From contig JAFBJZ010000354.1 of assembly GCA_016785225.1 (NCBI GenBank), positions 62,001 to 126,000 on the forward strand: DNA of 64,000 nucleotides, given 5' to 3'. Both the position numbers and the translations under genes were made by a program. The DNA is from Psettodes erumei (Eukaryota; Chordata; Actinopteri; Pleuronectiformes; Psettodidae). Of this stretch, positions 47,593 to 58,508 are shown piece by piece (within the stretch, counting starts at the first letter, position 1; every line of letters starts with the position of its first letter). Under the pieces are notes generated by a model. The model did no database searches. It worked only from the letters and a program-made list of their open reading frames with translations, and was not told the DNA's origin.

Positions 47593-50500
47593 TTAGTTAG
47601 AGAACTGTATTTCTTTAGAGTCAGATATAGGTCCATTTCTTATCGTGTCTTCGGTGGATGTCTGTACCTCAGTACTGGCTGCAGAGTTATGTTCCACTGC
47701 AGGCTTTTCATTTGCCTCTGCAGTTACACTCTCATATTTCACCTCACTACTTTGTGAGATGTCTCCATCCCCTCCCCTCTCCCTTAAGCTACTGGTGCTG
47801 ACCTCAATTATGACAATTTCCTCTCCACTTTCCAGCTGAAATATGCCTTCCATGGCTCCTCCACCCTCAGTAACCCTACCACCTGCAGCATTGCAACCTG
47901 CCCCGTCTTCTCCCATCATTCCCCCTTCGCCTTCTATCAGGGCTATCATCTGCATGCCCTCCTCAGTTTCCTGCTCAATTTTGGTCTCACCTCCCAGTTC
48001 AAACACCACCTCCTGCCCATCAAGGGGCACCAAACCTTGGGTCGGTGTACAGGAAAGCTGAAGCCTGTTGCCTTGCCCTTGGCTGAAGGTGGCACTGGAT
48101 GCCCCACTGTCTTGGGACTCGGTGTGGAAATGAAGGACAAAAGACTCTGCCTGGCTGCCTTCTTCTCCTGTATGTCTCTCACCCTGTTTTTCTCCACCCC
48201 AGTTGTGCAGAAGTGACATCATCCCTCCCTTGTCCACCCCCTTCTCTCCTTCACCTTGCCCATCTGTCTTAAACTGAAGCACAAGTGACTTTCCCTCTCC
48301 ACCCATTCCCCCATCGACTGCGTCCGCTGATGCATCCCCTTCAAACTGTAAGACATATGACTCCCCACCCTCCTCAATACTCATCCCCTCCTTTGCCTGT
48401 TCTTCATTATCAAAACATAACACAAACTGTTTCCCTGTCATGGTCTCCCCTGTCCTCATTTGCCCAACAGTGGTGTTATGTTTCCTTTCTGGACTAGCAG
48501 GGATAGGAGTAGACACTGATGTTGTAGTTGCTGTGGTGGCTGGTGTAACCATGGTAATAGCTGATGAGGGTCCTGAGGTGTCCACTGTGGGGACTGCAGA
48601 AGTGGAACAAGAAAATGTTGGGACAGTAGTGCAAGATGTCGACAAAGGACAATAGGAGACAACAGGTACAGATGGCGGTGATGACTCTGTGGTAGTGTTA
48701 GCAGCAGTAATAGTCTGTGTGGCACTTTGTGTCACGTTACAGTTTGTTACTGACAAAGCTCCACTCGCAGCCTGACTGACAGGAGCTGTTGCAGACCTCT
48801 GAAGGGTAGCTTTTGGTTTGCGTCCCCGTCTGCCCCGTGCTGTCCGTGTGCTTTTCCCTAATATGGGCTTAGTCAGTAGGGAGTTAGCTGACAGAGTATG
48901 CATTGGTGTGGCAACAGAAGTGTTTGTATTGGTATTGTTGTTTGTGATGATAATCCTGCTCTGCTGCTGCTGTGATACAGTTGGAAACTGGGGTATCTGA
49001 GTCTGTGTTTGGTTTAGGATGGGCTGGAGTGCTTGGATGGTCTGGAGTACGGGCAGAGTCTGAGGCTCTGGAGCAGGTGGAGGGTTGTTTGTTGTGGGAA
49101 CAAGAATCAAGCTGGACTGGCTGCCATTGTTGGAGGGGCACTGCAGGAGGAGGAAGTTTTGGTGCTGGGACGGAGGCGGTGGTGGAGGAGGAGGAGGAGG
49201 TGGAGGGGCAGGTGTAGGGGAAGACAGAGGAATGAGCTGCAGGCCGCTGGCTGTCTGAATCATAAAGTAGTTCTGGGAGGTGTTGGGGGGAATATTAAGT
49301 GCTGGCTGGGACACAATCAAGCTGCCATTGTTTCCTGAGGCTTCCAGGGTGATGGGATTTAACAAAGTTGTGGTGGTTGTCACTCCTCCAACACTGGCTT
49401 TCACAGCCACGCCGTCTTTACCTCCACCACCAGGGCAGGGCAGGGGAACACCACTTCCATGGGTGCGGATGTGCCTCTGCAAGTAGGAGTGCATGACGAA
49501 TTCCTTAGAACAGTACGGGCATTTGAAGTCCTTGCGTGAGGAGTGTGTGCGAAGGTGGAGTTGAAGGTTGGAGGAGTGTGTAAAGCTTTTGTTGCAGTGT
49601 GTGCACTGAAAGGGTCTCTCGCCCGAATGGGTGCGTTCATGCTGCTCTCAGAGAAATAACAAGAGGAGAGGGAAGGGAAATGGAGAAAGTTTGTAAGTCA
49701 AATCTGTTGCATAACGATGGCCGAGAATCTCACAGCCGAGGCGTTCCAAGCTGCACTCACCTGTTTGAGGTTTGATGTCTGGGAGAAAGACTTTGAGCAG
49801 ATGGAGCAGGTATGAGGCCGCAGTCCAGAGTGCATCTGGCTGTGTCGCCGCAGACAGCTGGTGTTCTTGAACGACTTGCCGCACTCCTTACACACGTACG
49901 GCCTCTCGCCCGTGTGCTGCCGCAAATGGTACTGGTAGTGAGAGCTCCATTTGAAAGTAAGAGGGCAGTGGGGGCACTGGAATGCCCGTACACCTGTGTG
50001 TACCTGGGTAAAATTAAAAAAAAAAAAAATAAAAAAAAAAAAAAAAAAAAAGAACTTGACTACATTTTCTGCAACTATGTCAAGAGTTTTAAGTGTCCTA
50101 ATAACAGTAGTATCCAATATATATTTTTAAATAAATTACAATTCAAAAGTATATTTGCACTATCAACCGTTCTTACAGCATGGAACCTGGACGTGTCTGC
50201 TGCGCTTTGTGGTGGCGTTTGCCTTTACAATTGTTCACACATGGTTTTCGATGCGTGTGTTATTATTGGTACAACTCTTTATTTTAGTTCCTTCCGATAT
50301 GAAGTAAATGCAGCCCAAGAGTGGCAAGCCACCAGAGAGAACCTTAAAATACATGAAGAGGGCTAACAAAAGGACTGTTACATTGAGACACTGCGTGATA
50401 ATAAATAATTAGTCACAAGAGTGCTGTAACTGCAGTGTTATTGCAGAGGAAGGGTGCTTTTTTATTGCTGTTTGCATTCATTTGCAGGGGTGTGTACTAA

Positions 50501-53500
50501 ACTGGAGAGCCACAAACCGAAAAACTAGAGGAATGTGGGGTTGCACAATGACTAAATCATGAAATTCAGCTCCCAGATCATTGATCTCTCCATTGGAATC
50601 TTAACTCGAGTGAGAATTTATTGCAAAAGAGGAGTGAGCCTTACCCTCTGATGGATTGAAAGCAGTGACGACCTTTTGAAGCTCTTCCCACACTCGGTGC
50701 AGCGGTAGGGCCTTTCCCCAGTGTGATCCCTCATGTGGTACTTTAGCCCCGATGAACCTTTGAAGGCTTTTCCACATTCTGAACAGCGATACGGCCTCTC
50801 TGTATGAAAGTTTGTGAAACAGTATCATATTGGTGAAAATCAAATTTCTATTTTATTTCAGTAAAACTTGGGTTTTATAGCAACCATTACAATAATCATC
50901 ACAGTAAAAAGCAACCTCTTTAGCATTAACCTATCTTGGAGACGAAAAAAGATCAACTTCCCTGTTACATTACATTAATAGAATTACCAGTGTAGGTAGA
51001 AAGTATATCCCAAAATATATCAGCTCTGCTATGAAAAAATTTGTACCTCCAACAGGAGCACTCTTGCTGGCTCCTGTCTTTTTGGGGGCTTTGGTCGGTT
51101 TGGCCGGCTGTTCTTCTTGCTCCTCGCCAACGGCGATGATGTTGACGTGGATCTCCCTCTGGCCCTCCTGCTGTTTGTCAGCCTGGCTGGGCGAGGACGG
51201 CAGGGGGAGAGACAGAGAGAGGGACGGAGGGCACACTATCTCAGCCTCTGCCTCGGCCAAGAGACGCTGCTCGGGGGTGTGGGAGTGCTGGTGCGTGAGG
51301 AGCGAGGAGAGCAGGGGAAAGGAGCGGTCGCAGGCGGAGCAGCTGAACTGGGAGCGGGACTGGGATGAAAGAGAGTGCATCTGGACGAGCAAAAAGGGTC
51401 ACAGGAGATATAGGTTATTTTCAGATGGATGCTCTGTATAACAGTGTTAGTAATAGAGCAATTACAACAGTCAGTCTCACCAGTGACACATGTCTATTGA
51501 GGCCTCCACTGGTCTTGAAGGTCTTATTGCAGTAGCCACATGACAGCCCTGCCCATGTGGTTCTGGCCTCTGGCTGAACGGTCTCAGAGCTCTGAGTCAC
51601 CTCGGTGAAGCTCTGCAGTAGGTCAAACTGGGCCTGGGTGGTGCCCACATTCTGAGGACAAACCAAAGAAAGTAACACATATCAAAAACACATATCTTCA
51701 GTTTGAACCCATTGACACTATAGCTTATACATAGATTATATAGACTGGTTTGTGTACTGTCATTCTGTCATTCCAAGCCACATAAGAATGAGTATATATA
51801 ATCATACGATGTAGCCAAATGATTATAAATGGATTGAAATCCCAATTTGTTTCACCTAAGTTGCCATTTTTCTGTCTTTTTCATTTTTCCTCTGATCGGC
51901 CAACTGCTTTGTTAACCGGTGGTTAACAGCCATCATCGGGCACCCTGCTGGATCTACTTCAAATGCTGTACAAAAACAGTATGACTTCAACCAGTCTACA
52001 TAAAACTGCATTTAACCTAATTCCCTGACCAGATTCTTTCATTCACTCCATTTTTTCCTTTTAATAAAAGAGTGGAAGCGTCTTATTTCTCTTGGCTCAT
52101 CCATTTGATCCCATCACTTACTGTATTGCTGCTGTCTGTTCCCTCTGTCAGTCCAAGGAGCACCTCTGTCGTGTGTCCATTTTCAGCCACTGTGGTCGTC
52201 TCCACCACCTCCTCAAAGCCGGCCAACAAGTGTCCAGCTCCCACGAGCCCATCCCCAACCTCCATCCCTGCCCCGGGTCCTGCCTCCCCATTGGCCCCGT
52301 GCTCCTCTGGAGCCATGTGGATGGCCTGGTGCTCCTCCAGCTCAATTTGTGTGCCAAAGGTGTGGCTGCAACTGCCACAGCTGTAAAGCAGCACGCTGGC
52401 TCCGGTGTCAGTGCTCAGGTGAACCTCTGTCCCAATGGCCCTAGATGCACACATGTCCTCCGCAGAGGAGGTGAGGGTGAGCTGGGGGAGAAGGCTCGCA
52501 TTCTGGCCGGACGAGGTGGTTGACAGAAAAGACTTCTTCCATCCCCACCCCAACTCCATCAGGTCCTTCCTGGCTCACAAACCCCACCATGTCCGTCAAC
52601 ATGGATGACGTCACTTCCTCTGCCCCTACCACCACCTCCACTATTTCATTTGCCTCCCTTCCATTCTCTCCACCCTTTCCCTCCTTCCCTCCTGCGTTGA
52701 GGTTGGAGTGAGAGTTTTTGTGCAGGGCCAGGTTGGATGAATGTGTGAAGCTGCGTCCACACTCACCACAGACGTATGGCCTCTCGCCTGTGTGTATCCT
52801 CATGTGCTGCCTCAGGTTGGTGGACTGAGTGAAGGATTTGTTACACACCGAGCAGGTGTAAGGCTTTAGACCAAGATGGACATTCTTGTGTCGCCGAAGA
52901 CTGCTTGAGTTCTTGAAGGCCTTGGGGCAAGTGTCGCAGGGATATGGGCATTCTCCAGTGTGCTGGCGCAGGTGATACTGGTAGTGAGAACTCCATTTAA
53001 AGGTCAGGGGACAATAGGGGCACACGAAGGTTCGCACTCCAGTATGGACACTCTGATGGACCTGGAGATAGTCAGAGATGTAAAATCCCTCTCAAAACAA
53101 ATCTTGTCTTTTCCTCATTTCTAAAATGACTTAGTTTGACATCTCACCTGGAGCAGAGAGGAGCGTTTGAAGGCCTTGCCACAGTCCTGACATTTGTAAG
53201 GCTTCTCCCCTGAGTGAGACCTGCAAAAAATAGTAACTATTATATAAAAAATACACAAAAGTACCACTGGTTCTATATATTTGATCAAATCAGAATAGAT
53301 GAAAGAAGTTCAATGCAGAACACTATTATAGCAAGGTCACAATATGTGAATGGTGAGCTTCTTAGAGCTTTTGATTACAGAAATACTGCAAAGGGAAGGT
53401 GACAGTATTTTCAAGATATACCGTTGGTGGTAGAGTAGAGCAGAGGAGCCTTTGAAGGCCTTGGGGCAGAGGTTGCAGCGGTAGGGTCTCTCATTGTTGT

Positions 53501-53807
53501 GGCTCCGCTGGTGGTGAGTCAGCCTGGACGACCACCTGAAGCTCTTTCCACAGTCCAGACACTGAAAGGGATGGTCCGCATGCTTGGGCTGCTGGGCTGG
53601 GGCCGACACGGATGACGTCACCACGTCCAGAACCACCTCTTCCCCGCCCTCTACCACCCCCTTGTCTCCCGCCACCAGCTCCCCTCTCTCCCTGTCATCC
53701 TCACCATCCTCTCCCGAGCCAAGGAGGGATGGGAACGGAGAGAGCGAGGCAGCAGACTGAGGTGGTAAGAGCTCTGCTTGGACCACCAAGGCCACTGAGT
53801 TAGCCAT
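47593..53807 (-). CDS. znf628: Zinc finger protein 628, C2H2 transcription factor
   Basis: Nuclear DNA-binding protein with 17 C2H2 fingers. Exons in transcript order: 53807-53422, 53220-53148, 53061-52579, 52481-52122, 51651-51481, 51380-51047, 50799-50645, 50003-49761 and 49641-47593, about 1417 residues (human about 1059). Fingers 1-7 start CLDCGKSFRWSSRLTHHQ and include FKWSSHYQYHLRQH. A linker carries three weaker fingers (SCGSCSHTF, SCGYCNKTF, SCSACDRSF). Fingers 11-17 largely repeat fingers 2-7. The C-terminal 650 residues hold a poly-proline run, an AT-hook-like RGRRGRKPKA and an acidic tail with repeated VLQF-type motifs. The start MANSVALVVQAELLPP is the first ATG of the exon. Odd point: between 52579 and 52481 the frame shifts, explained by a 97-base GT-AG intron or, less likely, a frameshift. 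Its nat14 neighbour matches human. Confidence 0.9.
50016..50051 (-). repeat. Poly-T tract (minus strand) at a znf628 splice acceptor
   Basis: Poly(A) on the plus strand with one interrupting t. On the transcribed strand it is a T-run starting about 12 bases upstream of the acceptor at 50005-50004, so it forms the polypyrimidine tract. Confidence 0.85.
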
Positions 53808-54081
53808 GACCAGGGCAGGCTGGTGGCCGATCGGGGTCTTCCGAAAGGAACTGGCTTGGATCAGTTCTGGTGCAGTGTCATGGTTTTTCTTTCACCTTTC
53901 CTCCGTTCATGTTTTCTTAATTGATCAATTCCTTCCCTGTCAGCCACTGGTTACTCCAGCTGTCATCCCCAGGTAGATAGTTCAGGACAGGTCTGACATC
54001 AAGCAAAATGGAGATGAACATAGTGTTATAACTTGATAACTCCAGGGAAGAATTTCCCCTTTAAATTCCTTCCGCCTGCTT

Positions 54082-54083
<2 letters not shown>

Positions 54084-54112
<29 letters not shown>
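54084..54112. repeat. (CT)n microsatellite upstream of znf628 coding start
   Basis: CT tract of about 29 bases between the first coding exon and the noncoding exon of znf628. Confidence 0.9.
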
Positions 54113-54460
54113 CTGTCAACGAGGCTAGCCCCCCTCTCCCCCCCCACCTCTCCGCCGTCTATCCACTGGCCGTCAGTCCGTTTCTGTCCGGCCCCGCAGT
54201 GCGGTGCTTGCTAGCAACAAACACACACACAGTGGCTACAGCTAAGTTACACATTAAGGTGCTTCTTATAAGTGTATCGTAATACACCCTGCCAGTTGTG
54301 CAAGCAAAGGAGTAACAGCCACAAACATCAGTTTTTACAGTATAAACAAAAACAGTCACTGGCCTGCATTTACAGCTAATCTAGCCCTCGCCAATGCGGA
54401 ATATGTTCAATAAAATGTTCGATAAGTATGTGCATGAATAACGTCTAAAGCAGTACTCAC

Positions 54461-54560
54461 CGCGCATCTTTAACTCATCTTAAACCTATATTGTTGATAT
54501 TGTGAAAATGGACTGGGTACCGCAGTGCTAATCCACACAACCTTAACAATAAACACAGCG
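54461..54560 (-). other. znf628: znf628 5' noncoding exon (right end approximate)
   Basis: On the minus strand AAGATGCGCG is followed by the donor GTGAGT (54460-54455). The acceptor joining it to the coding exon was not placed. Upstream lie two minus-strand CCAAT boxes (54614-54618 and 54648-54652), which fit a TATA-less promoter. Confidence 0.45.
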
Positions 54561-54613
54561 CAAACTAACAGCAGTTCTCCACCCGATGCCGCCTCCTAAG
54601 AACAGACACCGCG

Positions 54614-54652
54614 ATTGGCTGTTCGCTCTAATAGATGAGATACTGCCATTGG
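54614..54652 (-). promoter_or_regulatory. znf628: Paired CCAAT boxes, candidate znf628 promoter
   Basis: Two CCAAT sequences on the minus strand, 34 bases apart (54618-54614 and 54652-54648), 55-95 bases upstream of the approximate start of the noncoding exon. CCAAT pairs bound by NF-Y are common in TATA-less promoters. No direct evidence of use. Confidence 0.4.
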
Positions 54653-54959
54653 CCCGGAGCTCCAACAGACAGATCGACGTTTTAAAACCTCATTTAAAAA
54701 TATTTGGCACTTACACAGTCGTATGAAAGCACTTGTCAGCGATGTAGCTACACTCCACGATCTTAAATAATAACGCGCAAAGCGTAATTCACTATAAACA
54801 CCATCAGTTATAGTCCAACTCCCGCGCATAGATTTTTGGGTAATGTAGTATCGTTTATGTGTCTGCGCTGACGTCCATCTGTCACAGTATAAAGTGTAGG
54901 TAGGGTGGACTATGTATTATCGAAAATATACTCAGATCCATGGGGCACATTCTTTAGTA

Positions 54960-54965
54960 TTTATT
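54960..54965 (-). terminator. il11a: Candidate il11a polyadenylation signal
   Basis: Reads AATAAA on the minus strand. It is the last such signal before the znf628 promoter region. Confidence 0.4.
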
Positions 54966-55920
54966 TCACCAAGGCACATATTTCACATTGAGGCCAATCA
55001 GTGTGTGGAAGAGGCAACTTGATGGTACAACAATAATTTAAACATGATGGTATAATAATAGTAAATACGAATAAAACTTGTATAAAAGTACAAAAAGATA
55101 GGAGACTTGCTCCGCTGCAGCACAAAATAAATAGTTTTATAGTCCACCAAGTTACTTAAATAAATAGTCAATACTGTAACAATTACTAGAATAGGAATGA
55201 ACAAAAATATAGTGATACAATTGGTAAAGTAATCTACATTATATTGTAGAAAACAACAGAATACACAAAGCACTGTATACAAAAATTTACATTCTTGTAA
55301 ATTTATGTACACCTGTACAGAACATAGTGTCACAATACATAGTATTTTAAGGCTTTGGGTGTTTAACTAAAGAAAAAAAACCTAAACAAAACAAAAAACT
55401 TTTCTATCCCAAAGCACAGGTTCAAAATCAGCCCTCACTCATCCAAGAGGCTAATCCTAACAAGTTTGTGCAAAGAATCTAATCAGGTCCATCAGTGCTC
55501 AGCAACAGGGCACATTCATGCAACTTTACCACAATGTTAAATACGCTTCCTCATGCAGAACGAAAAAACGAAAAACAAAAACAGGCATCAAAAATAGGAA
55601 CTCTGCCTGTGGTAGTACAAAATAAAGTATTTACGTCTCTTTGACTACCATCCTGACATTTACAAATTAAAACAATTAATTTCATAGGCCATCAAATGAT
55701 ATGTGACACATTTAACATGGTTAGGAGATGCAAAGTACAAATGCAAAGTAAATTAAATCAGTATAAACAAAAGTCATTATCAGAGCTATAGGTTCAGGAA
55801 GTGCTACTGTGTTTTTCTTTGAGGATCAGTGAGACACAAGACACGAAAAAGATTACAATGATTTGGGCAGATAAATTCACGTTAATACAGAAATAAAGAT
55901 GAGAGTGACACATTACAACT

Positions 55921-55980
55921 TCAAATAAATAAAATTAAATAAATTACTAACAGTCAATAAATAAATAAATACATAAATAA
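55921..55980 (-). promoter_or_regulatory. il11a: AU-rich element (mRNA instability) in the il11a 3' UTR
   Basis: Read on the minus strand this is full of ATTTA pentamers, several of them overlapping (TATTTATTTATTTATT). This is the arrangement typical of class II AU-rich elements in cytokine mRNAs, bound by decay factors such as the TTP family. It sits about 315-375 bases after the il11a stop codon. Confidence 0.55.
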
Positions 55981-56294
55981 CATGGTCATGAACAAGGCCT
56001 TTAGGAGAAAGTTTGGGGAATTATGACATGATCATCATAGTTAAACTGGTTGTTTGCTCTAACAGGAATCTTGATGGTCATAACTGGCTGCACTATAGTG
56101 CATCCTTATTGGCTCTGATGGAAAGACACATTCTTCAACACACATGTCATGCTCAACACACACTTGGTTGACGTTTTGGCTGGTTACGTGATGCTTTTTA
56201 CTACAGTGCACAATGACATGGTCCTAATTCCCCTTTGGCTGAGGCGGGACTCCATGTATCCTCATGTCTCTGCAGCCAAGTAGTTTATGGGTCA

Positions 56295-58294
56295 TCATTG
56301 TACTGCAGTAACTTTGGGCTTGAGGCTTATGAATGCTCTGTATGCCCAATCACAGAAGAGTTTGAAGTGTTGAAGAAGCTCGTGGCTGGACTGCAGGACG
56401 TCAAACTGATAGGGGAGGTGAGGGGGGAGAGAAGGGGTTGCCAGAGTCAACCTTGGTGCTTCAACTTTCAGCATCTGCAGGAGAAGCAAAAACATAAACT
56501 TATTATTGATAAAAGTGATAGATAGCTGCTGTAAGTTGCCAAATCCTTTACTGCTAAAACTCACAATGAGCAACATAGGATTAAATACTGAAGAACATTG
56601 AAGGACTCTGACATAATGAAACCAAGCTCCTTACCTGTCGGTGCAGCAGATTAATGAGAGATTTCATTTCTCTGATCATCTCCACCAGCTTGGGCACTGC
56701 AGGGTGGTGATGCTTCTTTGAAACCTTGTTCAGCCACTCAAAGTGGTGCTCATAGAGCTTCAGGTCGGCATGCAACTGAGAGAGTGTGGGCTTCAGCTGG
56801 AAACAACACAGACATACTTTAGAGACTTCGCATGGGTGTGGCATGATGTATAACTGTTTGGAGAGAAACAGACCAGCAGCAGCCACTCTTTCTTTTACAC
56901 ACACACACGCACACACAAATACATTATCAGAGCATTACCTCAAGATTGTTGAGGTCATTGGCTGATCTGTTGCTCATTTCTGGCAGAGACCTGAACCTGT
57001 GTGGCTCCACATCTGAATCAAACGCATGCTCCTTCTGAAAGAGAAAACGAGACAACGAGCAACTCATTAGTAGTTTGCATCAGCAGCATTTTTACTCATT
57101 CTGGGAAACATTCACAGCAACACGGGGAAAGTATTAGTCTAGCACCTCGATTGGACAACTGTTTTTCTGTGCTTAGAGACAGTAGCTCTCACTGAGGGGA
57201 GTGTGGTTGATCGGGTCAGTGTGAGTTCACCCAAATTCAGCCTCCCCAAATGTCAACAATAAGAGCAAATGACCTGAACCCACAGGATGTTTTCTACAGG
57301 GAGCGAGGATAACAACATATGCAGTGACTAAGAAAGCTCCAAGTGGGACAGACAACATAGGACTGTAGGGAAACTCCAGGGTCACAGCTATAAAAAGAGG
57401 GAATGACGCAGTGCTGCTGCCCAGCTTGAGTTGTGTTGTAAACTATGTCCAGACAGAATATGTAGTTCCCATTGTTGCCAGCAGAGGGGGCTGAACAACC
57501 TGAGTCCAGGTTTGTGGAATTCTACTTAACAAATGCAGCTGTGCTCATCGGCAGTACAATTTGGCATAAAACATGTTGGCCTGATTCAGAAATGAATGAG
57601 GATGAATGGAGATGACTGATGTGACATGCGTCATCTCCAAATCAGCAAAGCCACATAACATTAGGATGATGAGGGCTGAGAAATGGTCCATGTAAACAGG
57701 TTGTTTGTGCTTAATGCTTCCTTAACCTGTTTTCATGTTGTTTTCCTGACTCTGCTGTTTGCTTTCAGTTGTTTGTGTTGATGTTTTTTTTAGCGATGAA
57801 TGTGCTGCATTGTTTCTCGTGTCTCTCCATCAGCCTTTCGTAAGAGCTCACTTATGTTTGTGGTCCAATGTTTTGTCTCCGTTGCTTTTGTTCTCTTCCA
57901 TCCCTTTGCTTCCATCTCTCTCTCTCTCCCTCTTTCTCACACCAGGTGCACAAGCACATGCAACATCACGTGCACGTGTGCATGCATGCACACACATATA
58001 CCGCTGGCTTGTCATCTAGCTGCTCTCTGATCTCTTCATCTCTTGTGGTTTTTGCTCCATCTTTCTCAGCCTTTAATTCTCTCTCTTATCCTCCTTTTTC
58101 TTGCTCTCTCCAATGTAGATCATGACCTCACCCGACAGAACTCATCATCCAGCCTCTTTCTTCCTGAATGCAAATACTGGAATGTGATAAATCTTTTTGA
58201 TTTTTATCAAGTCACTTTGCTGTGGCGACCGAAAGCAAAACACTAAACACCGCACCGACAGAACCATGGCTATTTACAGAACCCTCAGTGCTCG

Positions 58295-58325
<31 letters not shown>

Positions 58326-58462
58326 AGCCACAAAAATGCATGCACACAAATGTATGCAGACATACATACATTCACACCCATACAGTATGCATGCGAACGC
58401 ACACAAACTCACTCACATAGATACACATTCTCGTCGGAAAACTTATATAGACCTGTGTGTAT

Positions 58463-58508
<46 letters not shown>

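Larger units (their letters stand above)
54945..56294 (-). other. il11a: il11a 3' untranslated region (probable)
   Basis: About 1.35 kb of AT-rich sequence between the il11a stop codon and AATAAA on the minus strand at 54965-54960. It carries an AU-rich element (55921-55980), listed separately. No reading frame of note. The end is inferred from the most distal clear poly(A) signal before the znf628 promoter. Confidence 0.5.

Noticed and set aside
48456..49338. Plus- and minus-strand frames over the znf628 last exon
   Set aside because: Shadows of a 2-kb exon with biased composition; the main frame carries the finger end and continues from the upstream exon.
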